The notes under the pieces are model-generated. The model saw nothing but the letters and a program-made list of their open reading frames with translations, was not told the DNA's origin and did not search any database. The position numbers and the translations under genes are program-made. From assembly GCA_038229715.1 (NCBI GenBank), contig JBBROD010000012.1, positions 1 through 64,000 on the forward strand: a stretch of DNA of 64,000 nucleotides. The letters are read 5' to 3'. The DNA is from JANMES01 sp038229715 (GTDB lineage: Bacteria; Planctomycetota; Phycisphaerae; Tepidisphaerales; Tepidisphaeraceae). Positions 18,437 to 27,049 of the stretch are shown here, piece by piece. Within the stretch, counting starts at the first letter, position 1; each line of letters starts with the position of its first letter.

Positions 18437-19615
18437 ATGTTCGAGTTTCTCGCCAATTCTTCGATTGAACAGGCCCGCAGGAGCCGGGCGGTCTGGCGAC
18501 GTAAGCTGGCGATTTTGGTCGCCGTCTTGGTTCACTTCCTGATCATCCTTCCGTCCCTCGTTCGATTTTCGTGTGCTAACGATACCGATGTCGTTCACGA
18601 TCGCCCGCTCGGTTTGCCCGGGGGAAGCGGCGATCGGATCGCCAAAGGCACGCCCGGCGGAGTCGAAGGCGGGAAAGGGAATGCTTCGGGTAAGCAAGCC
18701 GCACAAGTCATCCGCGTGCGAACGAATCCCGACCTGTTCAAGCAGGCCGGCGATATTCGGCGCTCGCGATCGCCGTTCATGCAGCGGATGAACCCCGACC
18801 AACTGCTCGCGATCCTCAAGAACAATCAGGACGGCGGCTTGGTCGGTACCGATGGCGCTGCGCTTGCGCAAGCTACGTTAGATAACGCCGCCGGTGAGTT
18901 GTTCGGCGAGGCCGGTCCGCTTGGTTTGCCCGGCGGAACGGGCGCGGGGAAGACCGCCGCCGGCTCGCCGTTCGGCAATCGCGTCGGGGCGAAGCTTTGG
19001 CTCTACCGCGTGAAGTACGACGGCGATAGCTGGGACGCCAACCCCGCCGCCCTGCCGGCGCTGCTCCGCGAAGTTCATAAGGCGCTCAATGTTCCCGTGT
19101 CTGACTCGCAGCAATTGATTAAGCTGGCCAACCTTCCCAATCACAAGGGCGCCAACTTCCCATCACTGTTGTTCATCACTGGAACGGACGGCGTTAACGC
19201 CTCCGACACCGAATGCAAGAATCTCCGCGAGTATCTCACCAACGGCGGACTCCTGGTGGCGGATTCGTCCGGCGGATCGTTTGAAAAACAGTTCACCCAG
19301 TTTATGCACCGCGTCCTGCCCGGCTCGCGATTCCGCAACATCGAGTTTGATCACCCCGTTTTCCGCGGCCCGATGATGCCCTACCAACTCACGCACGGCT
19401 GCCCCATCTATCGCGAGCACGGTTCTAACGAAGCCCGAGGCCTGTTCGCCGAAGACGGCCGGTTGATGGTCTTTCTCTCGCCCGGCGATATGGGCAGCGC
19501 CTGGGCCGTCACGCAGTTGGGGAAAAAGCGCGGCACGGTGGAGATGGCGTTTCAGATGGGGACGAATGTCGTCGCTTATAGCTTGCTGACGGTGCATGAT
19601 CTGCGGGAGAAGTAA
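18437..19615 (+). CDS. DUF4159-domain membrane-anchored protein
   Basis: This 392-residue protein has a short cytoplasmic N-terminus and one membrane segment (KLAILVAVLVHFLIILPSLV, about 24-43). A Gly/Pro/Lys-rich stretch follows (GLPGGSGDRIAKGTPGG and similar, about 58-190) that is probably extended in the periplasm. A C-terminal DUF4159 domain begins at AKLWLYRVKYDGDSWDANP and includes LREYLTNGGLLVADSSGG and FDHPVFRGP. One N-terminal anchor, a flexible low-complexity span and a globular end is a TonB-like layout. The gene ends 5 bp from the end of the convergent ExbD-ExbD-ExbB genes, and DUF4159 proteins often occur with such motors in this phylum (from memory). The biochemical role is unknown; a partner of the Exb motor is an inference. 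Confidence 0.8.
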   Translation: MFEFLANSSIEQARRSRAVWRRKLAILVAVLVHFLIILPSLVRFSCANDTDVVHDRPLGLPGGSGDRIAKGTPGGVEGGKGNASGKQAAQVIRVRTNPDLFKQAGDIRRSRSPFMQRMNPDQLLAILKNNQDGGLVGTDGAALAQATLDNAAGELFGEAGPLGLPGGTGAGKTAAGSPFGNRVGAKLWLYRVKYDGDSWDANPAALPALLREVHKALNVPVSDSQQLIKLANLPNHKGANFPSLLFITGTDGVNASDTECKNLREYLTNGGLLVADSSGGSFEKQFTQFMHRVLPGSRFRNIEFDHPVFRGPMMPYQLTHGCPIYREHGSNEARGLFAEDGRLMVFLSPGDMGSAWAVTQLGKKRGTVEMAFQMGTNVVAYSLLTVHDLREK

Positions 19616-19620
19616 AAGAG

Positions 19621-20025
19621 CTACTTCGGCAACTCGTGCACGATCGCAATAATCCCGCCGGCACGGCTGATCGCTTCGTAGACGCCTCGGTAGCTTTTGT
19701 AGGGGAGCGATTTATCGCACATCAGCCGAACTTCGGTTTGCGAGCCGATTTTTTCATGCAGCAAGCTTGTGAGTTCGCGCTCCAGCGCACTGGCGCTGCC
19801 GACGGGTTGGCCGTTGAGGTACATTTCTCCCTCCTTGTCGATCACCACGACGGCCGCTGCTTCAGACTTGGTGGTGCGCGGGAGTTGCGGGACGTTCAGG
19901 CTGAACTTCTCGCGCATGAACGTCGACGTGAACATGAAGAAGAAGATGATGAGGAATGCAATATCCGCGAGACTGATCATCTTCGTCTCGCGGATCGGTT
20001 CATTTCGGCCGCGACGAATCTTCAC
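19621..20025 (-). CDS. ExbD/TolR-type biopolymer transport protein (second copy)
   Basis: This is 134 residues from a GTG at 20025 with GGAGG placed ideally upstream. The longer frame to 20193 is read-through of the other frame inside the previous gene and is rejected. The layout is that of ExbD: a short cytoplasmic N-terminus, one membrane helix SLADIAFLIIFFFMFTSTFM containing the conserved proton-path Asp, then a periplasmic domain ending YEAISRAGGIIAIVHELPK. It overlaps the first exbD-like gene by 26 bp and is therefore translated in the same operon. With ExbB it should form a proton-driven motor in the inner membrane. Two different ExbD proteins beside one ExbB suggest a heteromeric ExbD pair. 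Confidence 0.9.
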   Translation of the reverse strand: MKIRRGRNEPIRETKMISLADIAFLIIFFFMFTSTFMREKFSLNVPQLPRTTKSEAAAVVVIDKEGEMYLNGQPVGSASALERELTSLLHEKIGSQTEVRLMCDKSLPYKSYRGVYEAISRAGGIIAIVHELPK

Positions 20026-20425
20026 GACGCTCCTCCGAAATAACCACGATGCCGCCAGCCCGCTGGACGGCGTACAGAATTTCCGCGTTCCGCTGGAATG
20101 ACAAATCGTCCTTGGCAAATACCGCCACCGCTCGGTCTTCCTCGCCATGGGCTTCGGACAGCAGCGTGGCCAAGTCGAACTCCAGCGTTTCAAGTTTGGC
20201 TGGTGCGCCGTTGAGCAACAAAGTCGCTTCGCCCGCCTCGATCTTGATCTGCTTGCTCGCGATCCGGCTGGGATCGCCGGAGGCCGTCGGCATGGGCACG
20301 GTCATCGCATAGTTATGTCGGAACGTCGACGCGACGAGGAAGAAGATAATGATCTGCCACGCGATATCCGCCAGCGCAATAAACGGCACATGCGGCGGCG
20401 TGCGACGGCGGGTGCCAAATCGCAT
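20000..20425 (-). CDS. ExbD/TolR-type biopolymer transport protein (first copy)
   Basis: This 141-residue protein has one membrane helix (IALADIAWQIIIFFLVASTF) with the conserved Asp and a periplasmic domain ending with AEILYAVQRAGGIVVISEE. It starts 3 bp after the ExbB stop and ends inside the second ExbD gene, so ExbB-ExbD-ExbD is one tight operon. The periplasmic domain differs clearly from the second copy, so they are not a recent duplication. By family the role is to couple the proton gradient across the inner membrane to an envelope process. No classical tonB or TonB-dependent receptor gene is visible nearby. Confidence 0.9.
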   Translation of the reverse strand: MRFGTRRRTPPHVPFIALADIAWQIIIFFLVASTFRHNYAMTVPMPTASGDPSRIASKQIKIEAGEATLLLNGAPAKLETLEFDLATLLSEAHGEEDRAVAVFAKDDLSFQRNAEILYAVQRAGGIVVISEERREDSSRPK

Positions 20426-20428
20426 CGG

Positions 20429-21079
20429 CTACCGCCTTTCCTTGGCCAAGCGGTCGATCAGCTTTTCCACCAGCGAGGTGGCCGCGCCCTGCACTTGCAA
20501 CACAAAGCGGTTCACGCGGGACGTGAAATAGTTGTATTGGACGGTCGACAGCACCGCGACGATCAACCCGCCGGCCGTGCAGGTGAGCGCCTCGGCGATC
20601 CCGCCGGCGACTTCCTCCGGGCTCATCGCGCCCGACGTGCGGATCATCGTAAACGCCTTGATCATACCCGACACCGTGCCCAGCATCCCCAGCATCGGCC
20701 CGAGGCTGGCGGTGGTGGCCAGCACGGTGAGGTTCTTCTCCAGGAAATCGACGACGAAGCTGCCGTGGTCTTCCATTGCTTCGACGATGCCTTCTTCAAT
20801 TTCCTCCGGCCGTTTGCCGACGCGTTCGAGGAATTGCAATTTGTGCAGGCCGATCAGAATCGTCTCGGCCACCGGGCCTTCGGTTTTCTGGCAGATGGCT
20901 TTTGCCGCGTCGATGTCACCGGCGTCGAGGGAGTTGGATACTTCGCGCAGGAGTGCTTCCGCGTCAATATCCGCATTGCGGAGCGTGAGCCAGCGCTCCA
21001 AGGCGACGGACAATCCGATGATCGAGCAGGCGACGATCGCCCACATCGCCCAGCCGCCCTTCATGATCAGATCAAGCAC
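20429..21079 (-). CDS. MotA/TolQ/ExbB proton channel family protein
   Basis: This 216-residue protein starts with GTG at 21079 after AGGAG. It has an N-terminal membrane segment (GGWAMWAIVACSIIGLSVAL), a cytoplasmic helical part, and two membrane segments around LEKNLTVLATTASLGPMLGM and IAEALTCTAGGLIVAVLSTV, the characteristic ExbB/TolQ block. It is the first gene of the ExbB-ExbD-ExbD operon. Family members form a pentamer around an ExbD dimer and conduct protons. A 33-bp inverted repeat lies immediately upstream. Confidence 0.93.
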   Translation of the reverse strand: MLDLIMKGGWAMWAIVACSIIGLSVALERWLTLRNADIDAEALLREVSNSLDAGDIDAAKAICQKTEGPVAETILIGLHKLQFLERVGKRPEEIEEGIVEAMEDHGSFVVDFLEKNLTVLATTASLGPMLGMLGTVSGMIKAFTMIRTSGAMSPEEVAGGIAEALTCTAGGLIVAVLSTVQYNYFTSRVNRFVLQVQGAATSLVEKLIDRLAKERR

Positions 21080-21116
21080 GCGTGTTCTCCTGGCAAATCT
21101 GCAGGCCTGAAATCAA

Positions 21117-21201
21117 TCGTCATCCTGAGGTACGCCGAAGGATCTCGAACGTCGAAAGCCGCTCGCAATTCGAGATCCTTCGGCGTACCTCAGGATGACG
21201 A
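21117..21201. repeat. 33-bp perfect inverted repeat (second family) before the ExbB operon
   Basis: Arms 21117-21149 and 21169-21201 are perfect reverse complements with a 19-nt loop; the left arm begins TCGTCATCCTGAGGTACG. It lies between the DUF1501 gene end and the ExbB start, in a 227-bp gap without a gene, and may affect transcription into the Exb operon. It is probably a dispersed genomic repeat. Confidence 0.85.
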
Positions 21202-21243
21202 ATTCTGACCCTGCCCGTTACATCCAATTGCTCACCGCGCAAT

Positions 21244-21268
21244 ATCCTTCGGCACACCTCAGGATGAC
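21244..21268. repeat. Partial copy of the adjacent inverted repeat
   Basis: These 25 bp match positions 21175-21199 of the right arm with two differences, in direct orientation. It is probably a decayed half-element. Confidence 0.75.
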
Positions 21269-21306
21269 ATGTTCGGCATTCGGTCCGCATCATTCAGTCG
21301 ACGATT

Positions 21307-22575
21307 CTACACAAACCCAAGCTTCTTTCGCCCCTTCGGCAGAATGCGGGAGCTATCAGTGCCCAGGAATTGTTCGAGCACAGTCGCGTAGCAGTCGCGG
21401 AAATCGACGTTGTAAACAAGGTCGCCATCGTCGAGTTTATCGAGCTTGGGGTATTGACCGTACATCCCGCCGTTCACGCCGCCGCCGGCGAAGAACATGA
21501 TGCTGGCGGCGCCGTGGTCGGTGCCGGCGTTGCCGTTTTCCTTTACGCGCCGGCCGAACTCGCTGAAGCACATGCAGAGCACGTCCTTATCGCGGTTCTC
21601 GGCCTTCAGATCGCCCAGGAACGCGGCGATCGCCGCGCTGTACGTCGCGTGCTGTTTGGCGTGACCTTCGGCTTGCTTGGAGTGCGTGTCGAACCCGCCG
21701 AGACTGATGTAGAACAGCTTCGTGCCGCAGTTTTCCACGATCATCTGCGCGAACACCGCCATCCCCTGGCCGATGCGCCCTTCGGGGTACGCCACCTTGG
21801 GCGTGCGCGGGTTTTTCAGCATCTTCTTGATCAGCTCCGTCCCCTTCACCAAATCCTGTCCGGTGGCCATGATCACTTCGTCCGGCGAAATCGCGCTCGT
21901 GCCGTCGGCACCGTGGCCCATTTCGTCCATCGGCGGCGTGTCGCCGTTTTTCATGTCCTTGTACAGCGTGCTGATCGCGACCGATTCAGGCTTGCCGTTC
22001 TTGGGGTAGAAGTCATCGATCGCGTTGATGCTGATCGCCGGCGCTCGGCCGCTCTTGAGTAGCAGCGGGCGGTTCTGGCTGTAGTGGACGATCGGCACGA
22101 CCGATTTGTTGCCCGCCATCTTAGACTTCTCGTACCATCGCCCGAGCCAGCCGGTGTTGAACTCGCCGCCCGGGTCGCCTCTGTGCCAGATTTCCATGCT
22201 CTTGAAGTGCGATCGGTTGGCGTTGGGATACCCCACGCCTTGCACGACGGCCAATTCTTTATTCTTGAACAGACCATGAAACGGCGCGAGCGACGGATGC
22301 AGCCCGACCATGTCGTCGAGCATCAGCACGTCGTTCTTCGGGATCGCCAGCGTCGGCCGCGCCAGCGCGTAGTTCGGGTCGCCGATCGGGATAACGGTGT
22401 TGATTCCGTCGTTACCGCCGTTGAGTTCGAACACGACAAGGATCTTGTCGCGCGTGGCCGGGTCGTTTTCAGCCGCCCGGGCGTGGGCAAGGTTCATGAG
22501 CATCGCAGGCACGGCACTGCCGATTGCGACGACGCTCACGCCGCTGCGAAGGAACTCTCTGCGTGAGAAGATCAT
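21307..22575 (-). CDS. DUF1501 protein with Tat signal
   Basis: This 422-residue protein begins with a twin-arginine signal (FSRREFLRSGVSVVAIGSAV), so it should be exported folded. The DUF1501 family is related to sulfatase/alkaline-phosphatase-like folds. Visible family blocks are VVFELNGGNDGINTVIP, KNKELAVVQGVGYPNANRSH and MCFSEFGRRVKENGNAGTDH, where Asp and His residues typical of metal sites cluster. Length is normal for the short form of the family. It is the second gene of a DUF1800-DUF1501 pair, 22 bp after the DUF1800 stop, with GGGAGA before its ATG. The pair is widespread in Planctomycetota, but its biochemical role is not established to my knowledge. Confidence 0.92.
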   Translation of the reverse strand: MIFSRREFLRSGVSVVAIGSAVPAMLMNLAHARAAENDPATRDKILVVFELNGGNDGINTVIPIGDPNYALARPTLAIPKNDVLMLDDMVGLHPSLAPFHGLFKNKELAVVQGVGYPNANRSHFKSMEIWHRGDPGGEFNTGWLGRWYEKSKMAGNKSVVPIVHYSQNRPLLLKSGRAPAISINAIDDFYPKNGKPESVAISTLYKDMKNGDTPPMDEMGHGADGTSAISPDEVIMATGQDLVKGTELIKKMLKNPRTPKVAYPEGRIGQGMAVFAQMIVENCGTKLFYISLGGFDTHSKQAEGHAKQHATYSAAIAAFLGDLKAENRDKDVLCMCFSEFGRRVKENGNAGTDHGAASIMFFAGGGVNGGMYGQYPKLDKLDDGDLVYNVDFRDCYATVLEQFLGTDSSRILPKGRKKLGFV

Positions 22576-22597
22576 GGCAAGTCTCCCGTAAAAGGCG

Positions 22598-23926
22598 TTA
22601 GCAAAGTTGATACTGAGGCGAACACATCACCAGCCGGATCAGCCCGCGGATTTTCGCTTCCCGCTCACCGGCGGGCAGCCGTAACACCGGCCCGCGCGTG
22701 CCGGCGGTTAAGAACGTGCTGACAGTCGCCCGCAGCTTGGCCGGCGGTTTGCGGTGCAAGAAGCGGACGCAGAATTGATCGACCAATTCGTCGTTATCGC
22801 TGATGAAATTATCCTTGATGATGCGGTTGGTATCCAACCCGCACACGGCCCCGCCGTGCCCGCGGTTGACCATCCCGCGCACCATCCGGATGCGTTCCAG
22901 CAGCGTAAACGTGCTGATCCACGCCTCGCCGCCGGCCCACCCCGAAACGTCCGGCGGATTGTAGATGTCCATTCCCATGGCAGAGGCGGCGTCGGCGTAG
23001 TCCTGCACTTCGGAGATCGAGCCGTTAAGCGACCTCACCGTGCCGACCACAAACTCGATCGGATTCTTTATATGGTTCCCGATGTTCTGCTCGGCAAAAA
23101 ACGCCGGCGACTGAAACATCGCCTTCACGACCGCGCGGATCTCGCCGTCGGTGGCCATGTAAGCGGCCACCAGCGGCTCGATGTCGGCGTCGCTCGGCTC
23201 CTGATTCACAAAAAACATCCACAGCTTGCGGCTGACAAACGTCGGCGTTTGCTTCATCGATACCAGCCTATTCACCACATCGTCGCCGTTGAGCGGGCCG
23301 GTGATACCCAGCAATGATTTATCTCCGCCGTCATGCTTATCAGCGTTAAAACTAAATTGTCTCTCGCCGAGATTCCAACCCGTGAACGCCCTGGCCACTT
23401 CCTGTACATCTTTTTCGGTGTAGTTTCCGAATCCGAGCGTAAACAACTCCATCAATTCGCGGGCCCAGTTTTCGTTCGGCTTGCCTTTGACGTTTACGTT
23501 GTTGTCCAGCCAGATCAGCATGGCCGGATCGCGCGCCATGGCCAGCACCAGATCGCGGAACTTGCCCAAGGCCAATTCACGCAGCGTGTCGATCTGATTC
23601 GCCATCATGCGCGTGTTATTCACCTTGCTTATGGCGGTGGCGAAGTGGTTGTGCCAGAAAAGCGTCAGCTTCTCGCGAAAGAGGTTGGGCGCGTTGAGCA
23701 TCCGCAGCATCCACCCCGCTCGCAGGCCGCGCCCGTCTTTGAGGAAGATGTCGCCGATGGCGTTGGCTGCGGCTTCCTGGCGGCTTAAGGGGCGATCGAG
23801 TTGCTGCAACATGCCATCGAGGGTGGGACGCAAGCCTTTTTCGCTCGCCGCGACAATTTCGTCGATCGTCGGGCCGAGCGTACCCCGGCGAAGCAGATGG
23901 GCCACTTGAGGGTCGAAGTCGATCAT
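22598..23926 (-). CDS. DUF1800 protein
   Basis: This 442-residue protein starts DFDPQVAHLLRRGTLGPT, the typical N-terminal block of DUF1800 proteins. It also shows KLTLFWHNHFATA, NWARELMELFTLG and FTGWNLGERQF, all characteristic of the family. No clear signal peptide is present. It is the first gene of the pair with the Tat-exported DUF1501 protein. Joint occurrence of these two genes suggests they act together, perhaps in folding, export or cofactor loading of the partner, but this is not shown by sequence. The family function is unknown. Confidence 0.92.
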   Translation of the reverse strand: MIDFDPQVAHLLRRGTLGPTIDEIVAASEKGLRPTLDGMLQQLDRPLSRQEAAANAIGDIFLKDGRGLRAGWMLRMLNAPNLFREKLTLFWHNHFATAISKVNNTRMMANQIDTLRELALGKFRDLVLAMARDPAMLIWLDNNVNVKGKPNENWARELMELFTLGFGNYTEKDVQEVARAFTGWNLGERQFSFNADKHDGGDKSLLGITGPLNGDDVVNRLVSMKQTPTFVSRKLWMFFVNQEPSDADIEPLVAAYMATDGEIRAVVKAMFQSPAFFAEQNIGNHIKNPIEFVVGTVRSLNGSISEVQDYADAASAMGMDIYNPPDVSGWAGGEAWISTFTLLERIRMVRGMVNRGHGGAVCGLDTNRIIKDNFISDNDELVDQFCVRFLHRKPPAKLRATVSTFLTAGTRGPVLRLPAGEREAKIRGLIRLVMCSPQYQLC

Positions 23927-24148
23927 CGTGAAATCCGTTTACGTTTTTCAACGCCGCCAGTTCAGTGACAGTATTGTAAAATGCCGGTCCGTCTCTACCT
24001 TAATATAGCAGCCGCAGAGGGTTGTTGAATGACTGAAGGCAAAAAATCGTGTCAAATCAACGAATCGCATTTTAGCCGGTTACTGTCGCAATTCGGCCTT
24101 GCGGAATGATTCGACAACCGCAAGGCGTTTACTCAAACTGGATGACCG

Positions 24149-27049
24149 ATGAGCCAATCCCGCTCCGATCGTGTACTGGTATGGTTTCTGGCGGCAGGAT
24201 CGATGCTGGCCGGTACGTCGGCGAGCGGGCAGACCACCGCGCCGTCGGAGCGTGAGCAGCGGCTGGCGGGCCGGGCGTCGGCCAAGCTCAACGCCGACGC
24301 GGCCGACCTGTATCGCTCAGCCGACACCACCTACCTCGTCGGCGACCTCGGCCGGGCCGCCGAGCTTTATCGCCAAATCCTCACCCTGATCCCCAACTCC
24401 ATCTACACGATCCGCGTAACCACCCGGCTGGGGGATTGCGCTTACGAATCCAAGGCGTATGACCAAGCCGTCGAGCACTACCGCCGCGCCGCGCAGCTAT
24501 CGGCCGGCGTGACCGATTTGGAAGAGCAAACCGCCGGCGTGCGGGCGGATTTCATGGTCGGGCAATCGCACCTGATCGCCAAGCAATACGCGCAGGCGTT
24601 CGGCGCGTTCCGCCGATTCATCGACCGCCACCCCGAAGACACGCTAGTCAACCGCGCCTACCAAGCCATAGGCGACGCGCACATGGCGCTTGAACAATTC
24701 CAGCAAGCCCTCGACGCCTATCGCATGGTCGGCACAGTATTCGACAAAGCCAGCGCCGCCCACAAGCGCCTCACGCCCGGCCAGCGCTTGTACCTGCGCG
24801 TAAACGATGGCGACGTGAACATCTCGGATACGCCCCGCAGCGTGTTCGCCAAAATCACAACCACATCCGGCGACGAAGAGCGCGTGGAGCTTCGCCCGCT
24901 TGGATTACACAACCCCGTTTTCGTCGCGACCATCCCGACCGGGCTCGGCCAGGCGATCCGCAGCGGCCGGCTGAATGAGGCGTTTGCGCCCGAGAGCGAA
25001 GACAAGATTCGCGCCATGCTCGTCAGCGCCGACAAAGCCCAAGCCGCCGCCGGCGATCGGGCGAAGGATTTGGCCGAGCTACAGCGTCAGGGCGCCGCCG
25101 CCGACCCGGCCGGCTTCGAGAAAAACCGCACCGCGCTGACCGCCGAGATCGAACGCCTCAATCGCCAGGCGGTGGATGAGCGCAAGCAAGCATGCGCCGC
25201 GATCGACAAAGGCTTTAGCGGTTTGGAAACCGTGCTAAGCGAGTGGTCGCCGGAACTGGCCTTGCCGGCCGTCAAGGCGCGGGCTGTTGCACCGTCCACG
25301 GGCCCAACGACGCGCGAGGCGTCGTCTCCCGAGTCGCCGGATGGTATGGTTGATTCCGCGATGGCCGAGGCGCTCGCCCGGCCGATCGGCGCGGACGCCG
25401 AAGAATTATCCGCACCGGATGCGTCCCGTCGCGGGATGACGCAGGCGGAGATCGACCGGATTCGGACCGAAGTCGCCGCTGCGCCCACCGAATTGCCGAT
25501 GTTCGATAAACGCCTGACCGCCTTGTCGATCTGGCAGCGATCGCTCGCGCGGCAGTTCCAACGGCTTGAGATTAACGGCAGCGACACGATCAAGGTCGAA
25601 TACATCGACGAGATCGGCCCGAACGGTCCAAACAACCCGGCTAGCGCGCTGCGCACCGATACCGTCACGGTCGCCTCGGACGCACAAATCGCCATCCTGA
25701 CCCCCGACGGCTCACAGGCGATCAGCCAAGCCGTGCTCGGCGGCGACATTCTGCTTCGCGTGAGCGACGCGGATCGCGACCGTACCGACGGGCGCGATAC
25801 GATCACCGTCGTCCTAGGCGCAATCGCTCGGCAGGACGAGCGGATGAACGAACTTCGCAGCCAGACGTCGGCCAAGCCGCCGGTCAACGCGCAGCCCGAA
25901 GCGCGCCAAACGCCCGGCCAGGTGGCTGCCCCCGCGACGCGCCCGGTCACCACCCAGCCGCTGGTGATCGAAAACATGCCCAGCCTGACCGTCACGCTGA
26001 CCGAGACCGGCCAGCACACCGGCGTGTTTGAACTGCCGCTGGCCCTTGCGCCGTCGGGCGTCAGTTTGAACGGTGAGTCTTTGCCGCTCGATCCGCAAAA
26101 GCGCCTGCGGTTGGCGTACGATGACGAGGTTGGGGCGCGCCATCCCGACCACTTCGTACTCGCGAACTCGATCGACTGCGTTGAAGACCGCGGCGGTAGC
26201 GTGGCGGCGGTGCAGTATCGGCTGACACGGCTCGACCTGCAGGCGCGCCTCGCCAGGGCCGTCGCGTCCGGCGAAATCGGCAAGATTTATCTGCAACTCG
26301 GACTCGACTCGCGCGGCAAATCCTACCTCAACGCCGCGCAGGCTGACTGCCGGGATGTGGCGCAACTGGCGGGCAAATCCGATCTCGGGGAAGAGGCGTT
26401 GTATCGGTCCTGGCAGATTTACTTTTACGCCGGCCTGCTTGATGAATCCGTCGCAGCGGCCAATCGGCTGATTCAATCCTACCCGCTCAGTGAATACTGC
26501 GACGACGCGATGCTGGCGATCGGTCAGGCGTCTCTTGAACTGGGTAAGAAAGCCAACGAGGAAGCCCTCGCCGCCGGCAAGCCCGCCACGCTCAATCGCG
26601 ATCTGCAGCGCGCGGTGAATCAATTGGATGCGATGGTGACTAAATACCCCAGCAGCGCGCTAGCGCCCGAGGCGCTGTTCCTGATCGGCCAGGCGAAAAT
26701 CTCAGCTGGGCAAACTGGTCTCGATGCGTTTGAACGACTGGCCAAGTCATTCCCTGACAGCGGCTTCGCTTCGCGCGGGTTGATTCAGGCGGCGGACTAT
26801 TACGTCTCGATCGCCGACTATCGCCGCGCACAAGAGTACTTCAGCCGAGTGCTGGTTGATTACCCCGACAGCCCGCAACGCGGCGACGTGCTGCTGCGTA
26901 ACGGCGTTTGCCAGTACAAGCTCGGCCAGAACGCCGAAGCGCTGCGTACGTTCTACCAGATCGCCGAAGACCACAGCGGCACGGACCTGGCCGGCCAGGC
27001 GAAGAAATACATCAGCACCATCAATCAATCCCGCGGAGAATCAAAATGA
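24149..27049 (+). CDS. Large secreted TPR protein with internal beta modules
   Basis: This 966-residue protein has an N-terminal signal segment (VLVWFLAAGSMLAGTSASG). Residues about 50-200 are TPR-like helix pairs (for example GDLGRAAELYRQILTLIP). A beta module follows at about 208-265 (LRVNDGDVNISDTP), then a helical stretch, then a second beta module at about 510-640 with RVSDADRDRTDGRDTI and LTETGQHTGVF. The C-terminal 270 residues return to TPR repeats (YRRAQEYFSRVLVDYP). It is the first of four co-directional genes, and its TGA overlaps the ATG of the next gene. TPRs imply protein binding and the beta modules resemble Ig-like surface repeats. The role is probably envelope assembly or a structural scaffold; no enzyme motif is seen. 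Confidence 0.75.
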   Translation: MSQSRSDRVLVWFLAAGSMLAGTSASGQTTAPSEREQRLAGRASAKLNADAADLYRSADTTYLVGDLGRAAELYRQILTLIPNSIYTIRVTTRLGDCAYESKAYDQAVEHYRRAAQLSAGVTDLEEQTAGVRADFMVGQSHLIAKQYAQAFGAFRRFIDRHPEDTLVNRAYQAIGDAHMALEQFQQALDAYRMVGTVFDKASAAHKRLTPGQRLYLRVNDGDVNISDTPRSVFAKITTTSGDEERVELRPLGLHNPVFVATIPTGLGQAIRSGRLNEAFAPESEDKIRAMLVSADKAQAAAGDRAKDLAELQRQGAAADPAGFEKNRTALTAEIERLNRQAVDERKQACAAIDKGFSGLETVLSEWSPELALPAVKARAVAPSTGPTTREASSPESPDGMVDSAMAEALARPIGADAEELSAPDASRRGMTQAEIDRIRTEVAAAPTELPMFDKRLTALSIWQRSLARQFQRLEINGSDTIKVEYIDEIGPNGPNNPASALRTDTVTVASDAQIAILTPDGSQAISQAVLGGDILLRVSDADRDRTDGRDTITVVLGAIARQDERMNELRSQTSAKPPVNAQPEARQTPGQVAAPATRPVTTQPLVIENMPSLTVTLTETGQHTGVFELPLALAPSGVSLNGESLPLDPQKRLRLAYDDEVGARHPDHFVLANSIDCVEDRGGSVAAVQYRLTRLDLQARLARAVASGEIGKIYLQLGLDSRGKSYLNAAQADCRDVAQLAGKSDLGEEALYRSWQIYFYAGLLDESVAAANRLIQSYPLSEYCDDAMLAIGQASLELGKKANEEALAAGKPATLNRDLQRAVNQLDAMVTKYPSSALAPEALFLIGQAKISAGQTGLDAFERLAKSFPDSGFASRGLIQAADYYVSIADYRRAQEYFSRVLVDYPDSPQRGDVLLRNGVCQYKLGQNAEALRTFYQIAEDHSGTDLAGQAKKYISTINQSRGESK

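Noticed and set aside
20147..21208. 353-codon open frame antisense to ExbD/ExbB
   Set aside because: Arg/His-rich shadow translation of a GC-rich gene; the minus-strand frames are clear ExbB/ExbD proteins.
25087..26283. 398-codon open frame antisense to the first large TPR gene
   Set aside because: Ser/Arg-rich shadow without a domain; the plus-strand TPR and beta modules explain the region.
26908..27045. N-terminal extension of the giant TPR protein
   Set aside because: It reads the end of the previous gene out of frame; the ATG at 27046 has GGAG, a signal peptide and the ATGA overlap.
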